NCBI RefSeq assembly: GCF_017983445.1
Contig: NZ_JAGOBJ010000007.1
Coordinates: 62,001-126,000, forward strand
Direction of reading: 5' to 3'
Source: Halomonas sp.
Lineage (GTDB): Bacteria > Pseudomonadota > Gammaproteobacteria > Pseudomonadales > Halomonadaceae
Length of the DNA: 64,000 nucleotides
Shown here: positions 44,740 through 53,680 of the stretch, piece by piece
Layout of the letters: the number at the start of each line of letters is the position of its first letter
Position numbering within the stretch: position 1 is the first letter of the stretch
The notes under the pieces: generated by a model
What the model was told of the DNA's origin: nothing
Databases searched by the model: none
What the model saw: the letters and a program-made list of their open reading frames with translations, nothing else
Made by a program: the position numbers and the translations under genes

Positions 44740-45611
44740 AGGTAAGTGCCCTGACGCTGGTTAGAAACCGCCGCGAGCATCTGGTTAATCTCATGCTGAG
44801 CCTGGAGGCGCAACAGCAACCGCCTGACGAACTGGTGATCGCCTGGATGCAGCCCGAACCGGAACGCAACCTGCCCGAAACCCGCTTTCCCGTGCGCCAT
44901 ATCAAGGTCGAAGGGGAAGCGCTTCCCTTGGCGCGAGCACGCAATGCCGCGGTGAACGCCGCCGCCTTCGATGCGTTAGTGTTTCTGGATGTGGACTGTA
45001 TCGCCTCGCCTAGCTTAATAGCACGCTACCGCGAAGCGCTGGCGCAAACGCCTGCGCTATATATCGGTGAAGTACACTACCTGCCGGCTAATGCCGTCGG
45101 CTATCACAAGGATGGAACGTTGGATTGGGCTGCGCTTACCACACTTGGCGAGCGCCATCCCGCACGCCCGGCCATCCCAAAAGACGAAATTCGTTTTGAG
45201 CCTGACCACGGCAACCTGTGGGGCTTGTCGTTTGCTCTGGTGCGTCAGGACCATCTTCGCGCCGGTGGAATGGATGAGGGCTATGTGGGTTACGGCGGGG
45301 AGGAAACCGATTACGCCTGGCGCTTGGCAAAAGCCGACGTGCCGCTTTACTGGGTAGGCGGGGCACTGGCATGGCATCAGCATCACCCCATGTACGCCCC
45401 GCCCTGGCCCCACTTTGATGCGATCATCGCCAATGCACGGCGCTTCTATCAACGCTGGGAGCGCTGGTGCATGGATTACTGGTTAAACCAGTTTTGCGAA
45501 GCGGGCGCCATTCAATGGTCACCCAATGGCAACCATATTGAAGTGCTAAGGCGCCCTACCCAGCATGAGATAGCCGCAGCGCGCCTACCCGCCAGTGCTC
45601 GCTACGGCTGA
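44736..45611 (+). CDS. GT2-like glycosyltransferase with galactosyltransferase C-domain
   Basis: 291 residues, GT-A fold. MKVSALTLVRNRREHLVNLMLSLE forms the nucleotide-sugar strand-loop, VFLDVDCI is the metal-binding D-x-D, and GYVGYGGEETDYAWRLAKADVPLYWVGG is the glycosyltransferase-7 C-terminal motif. It overlaps the sucrose synthase/phosphatase stop by 4 bases (ATGA), so it is translationally coupled to it. Its 3' end overlaps the convergent gene at 45602 by 10 bases. Product unknown. Confidence 0.88.
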   Translation: MKVSALTLVRNRREHLVNLMLSLEAQQQPPDELVIAWMQPEPERNLPETRFPVRHIKVEGEALPLARARNAAVNAAAFDALVFLDVDCIASPSLIARYREALAQTPALYIGEVHYLPANAVGYHKDGTLDWAALTTLGERHPARPAIPKDEIRFEPDHGNLWGLSFALVRQDHLRAGGMDEGYVGYGGEETDYAWRLAKADVPLYWVGGALAWHQHHPMYAPPWPHFDAIIANARRFYQRWERWCMDYWLNQFCEAGAIQWSPNGNHIEVLRRPTQHEIAAARLPASARYG

Positions 45612-46777
45612 GATGGGTTAATGGTTGCTTGTGGCGCACTCGGCTTAACAGCTACTTTGCAATCTTCCTGAGTAGCTTCAGAGCTGCTCCATAAGCGGTC
45701 AACGCAGGCTTCAAGCCACTGGGCTGCACGCTTGGCCGCATCAAGACTGTAAAGCTCACTCAGTTTACCAACATCCAGCGCGCGGGCCTCTTCAAGAACG
45801 GCCCGCCAGCCAGCAAAATCCGCAGGCCAATTAGCCATGTTCACCGCGGCACCCAGCGCTTCCAGACGCTCTGCTTTGCGCGTCTGTTCACCGAAGTAAC
45901 GCCACTCCGGCGCTACAATATAAGGACGCTTGAGCATAGCGGTTTCATGCACGGTATTATCGCCTGCCGATGCCAGCACGATATCGCTGGCCGCAAGATA
46001 GTCCACCACGTTATCCACCCAGCCGCAGTTGACCAGGTTAGCGAAATCCGTTTCGTGACCTTCCAGATGAAGCGGCCCTACGGTTAAGAATAGCGTTTCG
46101 GGAGCAGCCCTCGCCGCCACGGTGAGCGGTGCATAAGGCGTACCCGAACCGCCTCCGCCGGTAAACGCCACAACGATCTCGCGATCAGGGTCAAGCCCCA
46201 GCCGTCGCCTGGCCTCAGCACGCTCCGGTACTTGAGGCGCAGTAGTGCACAGCCCGCCGCTATAAAACGTTTTTTGTCGTAAATAGTGGGGGTAATCGTC
46301 CTGCTCCAGACGCTCATCAAAAGGCGCCAACATGCCCACGCAGGCCTCATAGGCGCCAAGATGGCCTGGGTCGTTGCGATCGCCGTGCATACGGATCTTG
46401 ACCGCCGGAACGCTGGCAATACGCGAAAGCAGGGCAAGCTCCGCCGAGACATCAATGACGAAAAGCCCCGCCTCTATATCATCCAGATGATCCAGAATGC
46501 GCCGCATGGTCTGGCGCATTTCCACCACCCCCATAGGCACACAGTGCATCACTGAAGGCGTGGGCTGCTCATAAAGTGCCTGGGTGGGCACATCGGCACC
46601 GATCATATCTGGTAGAGCAATCAGGTCGATATCGCGCTCAAACCCGTCGAACAGGGAAGGGTCGGCGGTCATCACACTGACCGGACGATCAGGTGAAAAC
46701 TCACGAATAATAGCCATGGTGCGATGAGCGTGACCACGCCCCTGATGGTGAACAAAAAAGCTGATAGGTTTTTTCAT
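45602..46777 (-). CDS. GT28/MurG-like glycosyltransferase
   Basis: 391-residue protein starting SFFVHHQGRGHAHRTMAIIREF, the H-x-G-x-G-H opening of MurG/glycolipid glucosyltransferase-like enzymes. The second half has VVAFTGGGGSGTPYAPLTVAA (diphosphate-binding Gly loop) and DIVLASAGDNTVHETAMLKRPYIVAP. Three start sites are possible (46822, 46795, 46777); I chose the last because it matches the family N-terminus. It converges with and overlaps the GT2-like gene. Its neighbours suggest joint work on one glycan or glycoside. Confidence 0.82.
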   Translation of the reverse strand: MKKPISFFVHHQGRGHAHRTMAIIREFSPDRPVSVMTADPSLFDGFERDIDLIALPDMIGADVPTQALYEQPTPSVMHCVPMGVVEMRQTMRRILDHLDDIEAGLFVIDVSAELALLSRIASVPAVKIRMHGDRNDPGHLGAYEACVGMLAPFDERLEQDDYPHYLRQKTFYSGGLCTTAPQVPERAEARRRLGLDPDREIVVAFTGGGGSGTPYAPLTVAARAAPETLFLTVGPLHLEGHETDFANLVNCGWVDNVVDYLAASDIVLASAGDNTVHETAMLKRPYIVAPEWRYFGEQTRKAERLEALGAAVNMANWPADFAGWRAVLEEARALDVGKLSELYSLDAAKRAAQWLEACVDRLWSSSEATQEDCKVAVKPSAPQATINPSQP

Positions 46778-46926
46778 AACGCCATACGTTTCCATGTAGT
46801 AACAACGGCTGAATTTCATCAACCGCTGCGGCCGCCTCCGTGGCCAGGTGAATCAAATCGTCTTGTCATTGCCTACTGCTAGCTAAGCATAGCTCGCGCC
46901 GCCCAAAATGCCTGGCAGCCGGCCCT

Positions 46927-47706
46927 TCAAGAAGGAGAAAAAACCAGCCCGATGATGCTGACAAAGATCAGCACCCCGCCCAACACCCGGAAGAACACCG
47001 CCGTATCGGCTTTGATGATATAGCGGTGCGCCCGTTCGCCCAGCAGATGGCCGGCAAATGCGCAGGGCAATAGCCACAGCTGGTGAATCAGCTGTAGATC
47101 CACGCCGGCAAATAAAAACGAGATCATCTTGATCACGACCAGAATGAACCACAGCACGAACATGGTATCGCGCAGCTGCTCCTTGACGACATGCGAAGCA
47201 AACACGGCCACGATCAGCGGGGCGCCAATCAGTGAAGTACCGCTGACATAGCCACCCAGCGCCAGCAGCACATAGTCGACATACTTGTTATTGCTTTTAA
47301 ACGGTTTATTGAGCACATAACCGATGGCGTAGACCAATACGATGCCGAAAATGATGCTGGTCATGATATTGGCGGGCAGCGTCAACAAGCCCACCACGCC
47401 AATCAGCTTGGGGATGATCATGATCTTGAGGGCTTTCCCTAAATAGCCCCAATCGATATTGCTCTCAACAGCAGTGTTGCCGCTCTCAAGCTTCAACTGA
47501 CGATTGCCCTGCCAAGCAATCCAACTGGAGAAGATCAGTAGGTGAACGGCGATAATGGGTAGAAACAGCAGCGGATCGTTAACCACCAGTAATAAGAAAG
47601 GCAAGGCCAGCACCGCGCCGCCAAACCCCAGGCTGGTTCTGACAAAGCCGCTCCAGGCAAAAATCAGACCGATCAACGCATACTGATACCACAACAAATC
47701 CGCCAT
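46927..47706 (-). CDS. TSUP-family permease (TauE/SafE-like)
   Basis: 259-residue membrane protein with eight hydrophobic helices and the family's repeated motif: WSGFVRTSLGFGGAVLALPFLL near the start and GGYVSGTSLIGAPLIVAVFAS in the second half. Relatives export sulfite, sulfoacetate or similar organic sulfur anions, or import anions. There is no sulfur gene nearby, so the substrate is unknown. It lies in the same direction as the glycosyltransferase and the helicase genes; a 12-bp tandem repeat stands just upstream. Confidence 0.9.
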   Translation of the reverse strand: MADLLWYQYALIGLIFAWSGFVRTSLGFGGAVLALPFLLLVVNDPLLFLPIIAVHLLIFSSWIAWQGNRQLKLESGNTAVESNIDWGYLGKALKIMIIPKLIGVVGLLTLPANIMTSIIFGIVLVYAIGYVLNKPFKSNNKYVDYVLLALGGYVSGTSLIGAPLIVAVFASHVVKEQLRDTMFVLWFILVVIKMISFLFAGVDLQLIHQLWLLPCAFAGHLLGERAHRYIIKADTAVFFRVLGGVLIFVSIIGLVFSPS

Positions 47707-47720
47707 TCACTTGCTTCCCT

Positions 47721-47756
47721 GGTTATCAAGATAGTTATCAAGCTGGTTATTAACGA
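47721..47756. repeat. 12-bp tandem repeat spanning a stop codon
   Basis: Units GGTTATCAAGAT (47721-47732), AGTTATCAAGCT (47733-47744) and GGTTATTAACGA (47745-47756). The last unit includes the TAA stop of the helicase gene (47750-47752). Confidence 0.85.
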
Positions 47757-50065
47757 CTGTATTGCCTGCCTATCGACCACCAGCTGGGTAACAGCGCCTG
47801 CACGCTGGTGTGGGCAAAGCGGTCATCCATTAATACCACAACCCCTTCATCGTAGGGGCTGCGGATTACCCGCCCGGCGGCCTGTACCACCTTGATCATC
47901 CCTGGAATGCGGTAGGTGTAGTCATCGCCTTTGCCAAACCGTGTTGTCAGGCGCGCTTTGAGGGCTTCGTTGAAGGCATTAAACGGCGGCAGGCCCAGCG
48001 TTGCGATAAACGCTCCAATCAGCCGGTCGCCGGGCAGGTCCACCCCTTCAGCAAAGGCGCCACCCAATACCGCAAAGCCGATGCCACGGCCGCCCGGTGT
48101 AAAACGCTGCAAGAATGCTTCGCGCTCGGCTTCACGCATGCCCGGTGTTTGGGCAAACACGGGTACGTCAGGGTGCTGTTGGCCAAACCGCTTAAGCGCG
48201 GCTTCGAGGTAGGTAAAGCTACTGAAAAACGCCAGATAGTGACCCGGCGCCTGATCATATTGCTGGGCCATTTCGGCCACCATCGGCGCAAGCGATGCCT
48301 CCCGGTCGCGAAAGCGGGTCGAAATATCCCGACGAATGCGCACTTCAAGCTGGCGGGCTACAAAGGGTGAGCATACTTCACGCCACACGGTGTTCGCTGG
48401 CAGGCCCAGCAGATCGCGGTAGTAGTGGGCTGGTGTCAAGGTGGCGGAGAACAGCACGGCGCTATGCGCGGCCTTGAAGCGCGGCGCTAGAAAGTCCGCT
48501 GGTATCAGATTACGCAGGCCGATTAGCGCCTTTCCCCGACCTTTTAGGGTTATATCGCACAGCGAGTGATCGCCGAAATTCTCCGCCAGCCGACAAAACG
48601 CTAACGCCTCAAACAGTAGCTCCTGGAGCTCAAAAGAGGCATCTTCCGGATGCTCGCCCAAGTGGTTGGTGATCGAGGCGGCAGTATTTTGAAGGTTACC
48701 CACCAGCTTATGGGGGAGCGACTCAAGCAAGTGGTAGCCTGCCGGCTCCGGATCATCCGGCTTACTTTCGGCGACATCTTTCACCACTGCCTGCCACTGC
48801 CGACCCAAGCTTGCCAGTGAGCGACTAATGGCTTTCGGGGCGCTACGCTTGACGCGATTAAAACGCTGCTGGTCAAGCTCAGCGCTATACATGCCGCGCG
48901 CCCGCTCCACCAGGTTATGCGCTTCATCCACCAGCAGCCCGACACGCCAATCATTCGCCTGGGCCAGGCCATGAAGCAGCGCTTGGCGATCAAACCAGTG
49001 GTTAACGTCGCCTACGATCACATCCGCCCAGCGGGCCAGCTCCTGGCCCAGGTAATACGGGCAGACGCTGTGGGCAAGCGCTACCTTGCGCAGTGCGTCG
49101 CGATCCCACCAGCTTTCAGCCACGGCGGCCTGGCGCGCAGCAGGCAGGCGGTCATAGAAGCCAGCAGCTAACGGACAGGCATCGCCATGACAGGCGGTTC
49201 CGGGATATTCACAAATTTTCTCCCGAGCGATCAGTTCGAGTACGCGAGGCGACTTGCCACACGGGCTACCATCCTCTTTGGCGTTAAGGCGCATTTGCGC
49301 CAGGGCATCAAGCGCCAAACGCCGACCCGGCGTTTTCATGGTCAAAAAGGCGATACGGTCAAGGCGCTGGCGGGGCATGGCGGTAAGCATGGGAAACAGC
49401 GTGCCCAGGGTTTTACCGATACCGGTAGGCGCCTGGGCCAGCAGGCAGCGCCCTGTGCTGGCGGCCTTGTAAACATCTTCAGCCAATTCGCGCTGGCCGG
49501 GGCGAAACGTAGTGTGAGGAAACTGAAGGTCTTTTAACGCTGCATCGCGGGCTTCACGATGCGCTGCTTCCTGCTCGGCCCAGGCAATAAAGTGCTCGCA
49601 CTGGGTGATAAAAAACGCCTCCAGCTCCTCTACCAGCGCTTTTTGACTCAGCAGCGTCTCTTTTTGGGTGGCGATATCCAGATACACCAGCGTGAGCGTT
49701 ACCTCTTCCAACCCGCGCGCCTTGCATAATAGCGCGCCGTAGATCTTTACCTGCGCCCAGTGCAGCGCGCGCTGATTATCGGCCATGCGCTCAAGGTTTC
49801 CGCGGTAGGTCTTGACCTCTTCCAGGCGGTTTTCAGCAGGGTCATACCCATCGGCACGCCCGGTAACGGTAAGGCTTTTGTAAGTGCCTGACAGCGGCAT
49901 TTCGGCAAGGTAGCCATCGCCTCGGCGGCTTGCCACCAGGGTATGCCCGGCAATGCCCTCCTGGGCGCTGGGCGAGGGAGTAAAACGGTGGTCCAGATCG
50001 CCCTCGCGGGCAGTAAAATCGCATAGCGCACGGACGGCAATCCGGTACTCCGCCGGGCCACTCAT
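47750..50065 (-). CDS. PD-(D/E)XK-like nuclease fused to DinG/XPD-type helicase
   Basis: 771 residues. The N-terminal part (about 1-180) has GRADGYDPAENRLEEVKTYRG, an E-x-K with upstream Asp as in RecB/Cas4-like PD-(D/E)XK domains. The helicase core has AQAPTGIGKTLGTLFP (Walker A) and LLVDEAHNLVE (DEAH box). Four Cys between them (KICEYPGTACHGDACPL and SVCPYYLG) match an iron-sulfur domain of XPD/DinG. C-terminal motif VI is in MIKVVQAAGRVIRS. It begins 10 bases after the FAN1-like gene stop and is surely its operon partner in DNA repair. Confidence 0.88.
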   Translation of the reverse strand: MSGPAEYRIAVRALCDFTAREGDLDHRFTPSPSAQEGIAGHTLVASRRGDGYLAEMPLSGTYKSLTVTGRADGYDPAENRLEEVKTYRGNLERMADNQRALHWAQVKIYGALLCKARGLEEVTLTLVYLDIATQKETLLSQKALVEELEAFFITQCEHFIAWAEQEAAHREARDAALKDLQFPHTTFRPGQRELAEDVYKAASTGRCLLAQAPTGIGKTLGTLFPMLTAMPRQRLDRIAFLTMKTPGRRLALDALAQMRLNAKEDGSPCGKSPRVLELIAREKICEYPGTACHGDACPLAAGFYDRLPAARQAAVAESWWDRDALRKVALAHSVCPYYLGQELARWADVIVGDVNHWFDRQALLHGLAQANDWRVGLLVDEAHNLVERARGMYSAELDQQRFNRVKRSAPKAISRSLASLGRQWQAVVKDVAESKPDDPEPAGYHLLESLPHKLVGNLQNTAASITNHLGEHPEDASFELQELLFEALAFCRLAENFGDHSLCDITLKGRGKALIGLRNLIPADFLAPRFKAAHSAVLFSATLTPAHYYRDLLGLPANTVWREVCSPFVARQLEVRIRRDISTRFRDREASLAPMVAEMAQQYDQAPGHYLAFFSSFTYLEAALKRFGQQHPDVPVFAQTPGMREAEREAFLQRFTPGGRGIGFAVLGGAFAEGVDLPGDRLIGAFIATLGLPPFNAFNEALKARLTTRFGKGDDYTYRIPGMIKVVQAAGRVIRSPYDEGVVVLMDDRFAHTSVQALLPSWWSIGRQYSR

Positions 50066-50075
50066 GAGGTACCCG

Positions 50076-51770
50076 TCATGGCATACCCGGCGGGTCAGCT
50101 AGCCACTGCACGTAGCACACCGCAACCGGAATATGATGCTGATAAAAAAACGCCAGCCAGCGGCGCTGGTTATCCTGTAGCCGGTCGCCGGGGCCTTTTA
50201 CCTCGATAAGCCGATAGCGGGGTTCCCCCAGCGGTGCATCAGGCAGAAACTGGATTAGATCGGGTAGCCCCGCCCGGTTGGCCTTAATGTCCTGTAAGAA
50301 CCTCTCAAAACAGACTTTCAAGTGAGCGGCAGGCAGGCACTCAAGCGCCAGCGTTAAAAGCGTTTCATCCAGCAACGGCCAGTGCACAAAGGGTGATGCT
50401 AAGCCGTGCTTCTCCTGCCAGGCTGTGTGAATCGCCTGCCGGTAGCTACCATCTTCCAGCCGGGCCAGGCACTCATCAAACAACCCACATCGCCGGACGA
50501 CGAAATCTTCGCGATGTAAATCCGCAGGGCCGCTATGGAACGGATGAAAAAACGCTCCCGGCAGCGGAGCAAAGATGGCGGGCCAGCAGAGCAGGCCAAA
50601 CAGCCCGGTGATCAAGGTATTTTCCGCGTAATAAACTGGCGCGCCAGGTGAGCTGACATGCTGGGCAACAGCGCGCTCCACCGGCTGAGGCCCAGGAAGC
50701 GTTAGCTCCCACCGCGTATAGGTTGGTTCGCACACGGGCGGCTGCGCGTCAATTTTCAACTTTTTGCGCAGCCGGGGTAGTAATCGAGCGAGTGCCTGGG
50801 CTTCGGTTTCATTAGGCGTATGACGCTGGGCGTTCATCGCCAGATCAAATGCTTCCTGATGCCTGCCCAAGCGCTCCAGCACGCGCAGTTGGCGGATACG
50901 CGCTTCGCTACTCTTGGCTTGGGCATACAGTAAAACGGCCTGCTCGGCTTGACCGCTGCGCTCCGCTTCACGCCCCAGCTGCAGCAGCAAGCGGGCGCGG
51001 CGGGTAGCAAGCCAGGCGTTATCGGGCCTGGGGGGTAGCTCAAGGCTCAGCTGTTCAAGGGGCTCGCCCTCGTCAAGGCGCTGGCGCAGCCGGTGCAGGG
51101 CCAAATAGGCATCCACTTCTTCACGCTGCTGAAAGGCGCGCGAGGTGGTGGTGAACGGTACGTTTTCAAACCGCTGTAGGCCCAGCTCTGTAAGCACGAA
51201 CTCGGCCCAGTCCTGGCGCAGGTTGCCAAAGAACATCAGCCGCAGCCGGTCACAGATGTCCATCACCTTAAGGCGAACGATGTTATCCGATGCCGTTGGC
51301 CACCACTCGGCTAGCGGTTTTATCTCGGTTAGCCGGGGCGTTAGCGTGGCCTGGAGTACCGCCTTGCCAGCCGATGCGGGAAGCCCTGCATCGCGCATCG
51401 GCATTGCCAGAGCTGAGCGCAGCTCGGCCAGGCGCAATTGATGAAACAGCTCATCCACACTGAGCGTTGGGTCAGTATCCACCCAGCCAAGCTCAACCAG
51501 AGGCGCCAAAGCATCTGCCGTATCGCCTATTTCACGGTAGTTGAGTTTGCCCAGCCGAAATAGCTCGCCCTTGCGCATCACCATGCGCGTGAGCAGCGCC
51601 TGGGAGATACGCGGCAGCGCGTCAAAGCGGTTTAAAAAGGCAAGCTCGTCGGGATGTAAAAGATCGGCATGGCGTTCACTCACCCACCCCAGCACGAAGC
51701 GAAAGTTCGTCAGGTAGTAGAAAGGATCATCGAGTGAGGCAGTAACGGAAACGGCAGAAGCACTGTTCAT
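50076..51770 (-). CDS. FAN1-like VRR-NUC nuclease
   Basis: 564-residue nuclease. The C-terminal VRR-NUC domain (about 440-555) shows GLPDLIQFLPD, then RLIEVKGPGDRLQDNQRRWLAFFYQHHIPVAVCYV, with the P-D...E-x-K-G and Gln catalytic motif. The N-terminal and middle regions are mostly helical, as expected for FAN1 SAP/TPR regions. Bacterial FAN1 cuts DNA near interstrand crosslinks. It is directly followed by the helicase-nuclease gene. No membrane segment or signal peptide. Confidence 0.9.
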   Translation of the reverse strand: MNSASAVSVTASLDDPFYYLTNFRFVLGWVSERHADLLHPDELAFLNRFDALPRISQALLTRMVMRKGELFRLGKLNYREIGDTADALAPLVELGWVDTDPTLSVDELFHQLRLAELRSALAMPMRDAGLPASAGKAVLQATLTPRLTEIKPLAEWWPTASDNIVRLKVMDICDRLRLMFFGNLRQDWAEFVLTELGLQRFENVPFTTTSRAFQQREEVDAYLALHRLRQRLDEGEPLEQLSLELPPRPDNAWLATRRARLLLQLGREAERSGQAEQAVLLYAQAKSSEARIRQLRVLERLGRHQEAFDLAMNAQRHTPNETEAQALARLLPRLRKKLKIDAQPPVCEPTYTRWELTLPGPQPVERAVAQHVSSPGAPVYYAENTLITGLFGLLCWPAIFAPLPGAFFHPFHSGPADLHREDFVVRRCGLFDECLARLEDGSYRQAIHTAWQEKHGLASPFVHWPLLDETLLTLALECLPAAHLKVCFERFLQDIKANRAGLPDLIQFLPDAPLGEPRYRLIEVKGPGDRLQDNQRRWLAFFYQHHIPVAVCYVQWLADPPGMP

Positions 51771-51845
51771 GCATCCATTGTATCAGCGCGGCGCGACCCG
51801 CGTCATGGGCTATTCGGCATCAGAGGATATCGGACCCACTACAGC

Positions 51846-52211
51846 TTAGCCGACGCGGTGCTGCATCAATATCTCCAGTGCCCCATCTGCTTCTTCCAAG
51901 GACGCTGGGGAAGGCGCAGCGATGCGGTTTTGGGTACCAGCTTTTGCGCCGCTGCCTACCAGCACATACCATTCGGCTTCGGTAAGATAACGCTGACACC
52001 AGCGGCCCAGGCCATCAGCCGCCACTTCGCGGCTACGTTCGCCATTGCGAAAGGTACACACAAGGTGCAGCAGGTCTTGACGGGCAGTACGTGCACGCGC
52101 ATTGCCTCCGTGCACTTTGGAAAGCGGACAGCGTCGGTCATAGGCCGCGTTGGTTAACGCATTAAGCCAACGCTCCAATTCATGTGCCTGAATACCGCCG
52201 TAAACTGCCAC
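51846..52211 (-). CDS. Unrecognised small soluble protein
   Basis: 121 residues, GTG start with GGGAG 7 bases upstream. I do not recognise the family. There is no signal peptide or membrane helix. The N-terminal half is helical with NALTNAAYDRRCPLSKVHGG; the middle has DLLHLVCTFRNGERSREVAADGLGRWCQRYLTEAEWYVL; the end is Ala/Ser/Glu-rich. Three Cys are present. It lies between the FAN1-like and the HDAC-like genes on the same strand, separated by 76 and 57 bases. Confidence 0.7.
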   Translation of the reverse strand: MAVYGGIQAHELERWLNALTNAAYDRRCPLSKVHGGNARARTARQDLLHLVCTFRNGERSREVAADGLGRWCQRYLTEAEWYVLVGSGAKAGTQNRIAAPSPASLEEADGALEILMQHRVG

Positions 52212-52267
52212 GCCTGCGCTCCCTGCCCGTTAATGGGGCATTAGCCTGCCCGAATTAACGGCGGCTG

Positions 52268-53311
52268 TCACCATTCTCGCGAGCTTCCCCGCGTAAATCC
52301 CTGCAACACATTGACTACGTTGACACCTATTTCATCAACCGCATAGCCCCCTTCCATTAAAAAGGTAGTGGGCAGTCCGGCTTCTGCCAAACGTTGGCCC
52401 AGGGCGATAAAGTCTTCGCTCTTGAAAGTGAACGCGCTGATAGGGTCACCTTCAAAAATATCCACGCCTAACGACACGATTAAAAGCTCACACTCATGCG
52501 TTTTAATGGCCGCTAGCGCCTGTTCCAAACGCTGCATCCACTCGGCTACGCTGGTGCCGGGCGCCATGGGGTAGTTGAGGTTGAAACCCTCTCCCTCGCC
52601 TGCCCCTGTTTCATCGGCGTAGCCAAGGTAGTAGGGAAAGGTTACGTCCGGGTCGCCGTGTAGCGAAGCAAACAGCACATCATTGCGTGAGTAGAAAATC
52701 TGCTGAGTGCCGTTGCCGTGATGGAAGTCAACGTCCAGCACCGCCACGCGGTGCTTGCCAGCATTAAGCGCATGTTGAGCTGCCACGGCTGCATTATTAA
52801 AAAAGCAGTAACCGCCAAACTGATCAAAGGCGGCGTGATGCCCAGGCGGCCGACACAGCGCAAAACTGGGCTCCTGGGTTTCAAGCGTATGCGATATGGC
52901 GCCTAACGCGGCATCCTTGCTTCCCATGGCAGCACTGAAAGTGCCTTCCGAAATCGAGGTTTCCGCCGCCAGGGCATAATAGCCCAGCTGCCCGCTAATC
53001 GAGCGGGGAATATGATCGCCACGCATGGATCGGGCAGGCCAGATATTGGGTATCGCTTCACCCTGATGTCCGTCGGCCTGCCACGCTTGCCAGCAGGTTT
53101 CCAGAAAGCTTACGTAGCCCGCATCGTGAACGGCGCGTACCGGCTCAAGGCCATAGGCATCGGGATTGCGCACTTCAAAGCCAGCCTGACGAATATGTTT
53201 AAGCACCAGATCAATACGCTCGGGACACTCGAAGGGGCTAACGAGCGCTCCGTCATGAAGCTCGGTACGCGCCTGGCGCAAACGACTATCTTCAGAGAAA
53301 AACGTAATCAT
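52268..53311 (-). CDS. Histone-deacetylase-family amidohydrolase
   Basis: 347-residue zinc amidohydrolase of the class II HDAC/acetylpolyamine amidohydrolase family. Motifs: CRPPGHHAAFDQFGGYCFFNNAAVAA (the two His of the charge relay) and VLDVDFHHGNGTQQIF (the D-x-H zinc ligands), plus a Gly-rich MEGGYAVDEIG at the end. The second zinc Asp is in LIVSLGVDIFEGDPI. In bacteria the substrate may be an acetylated polyamine, acetoin-related compound or protein lysine. No acetylpolyamine pathway gene is adjacent. Confidence 0.9.
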   Translation of the reverse strand: MITFFSEDSRLRQARTELHDGALVSPFECPERIDLVLKHIRQAGFEVRNPDAYGLEPVRAVHDAGYVSFLETCWQAWQADGHQGEAIPNIWPARSMRGDHIPRSISGQLGYYALAAETSISEGTFSAAMGSKDAALGAISHTLETQEPSFALCRPPGHHAAFDQFGGYCFFNNAAVAAQHALNAGKHRVAVLDVDFHHGNGTQQIFYSRNDVLFASLHGDPDVTFPYYLGYADETGAGEGEGFNLNYPMAPGTSVAEWMQRLEQALAAIKTHECELLIVSLGVDIFEGDPISAFTFKSEDFIALGQRLAEAGLPTTFLMEGGYAVDEIGVNVVNVLQGFTRGSSREW

Positions 53312-53389
53312 GCTGGCTCCTGAATCAGTGGCGGCTCACCGCTTAAAGACGGGCTGAACTTGCTTCACAGCCGCCATTTAGCGTGTATG

Positions 53390-53671
53390 TTAATCCACTT
53401 CTAGCGGATGCGGCCAACACATTGCCCAGCGGCGTTTTTGAACGGGGGTTTGCTGTTTTAACCGATACTCTGCCCGGCTGGCCGACGCTCTATCCTCAAA
53501 CGGCTGGGCGCCAAGCAGTGCCGTTGGTGGGTTAGCACGGGTATAACGCGCCCCTTTACCCGTGCAGTGAGCCCGGTAGCGTTTGGCGATATTATTGGTG
53601 ATGCCCACATAAGTACCCCGCTGGCACTCCAATAAATAGACGTACCAGGGGCTCGATGAGGATAACGACAT
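53390..53671 (-). CDS. GIY-YIG nuclease-like protein
   Basis: 93-residue protein of the small stand-alone GIY-YIG (UPF0213/YhbQ-type) group. The opening WYVYLLEC followed by GTYVGITNNIAKRYRAH gives the GIY-like and YIG-like strands and the Arg of the active site. A Glu in RASASRAEYRLKQ is the metal-binding position. Usually the group's physiological role is unclear. It starts 9 bases after the stop of the LOV-GGDEF-EAL gene (53681). Confidence 0.9.
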   Translation of the reverse strand: MSLSSSSPWYVYLLECQRGTYVGITNNIAKRYRAHCTGKGARYTRANPPTALLGAQPFEDRASASRAEYRLKQQTPVQKRRWAMCWPHPLEVD

Positions 53672-53680
53672 CCCTGCTCC

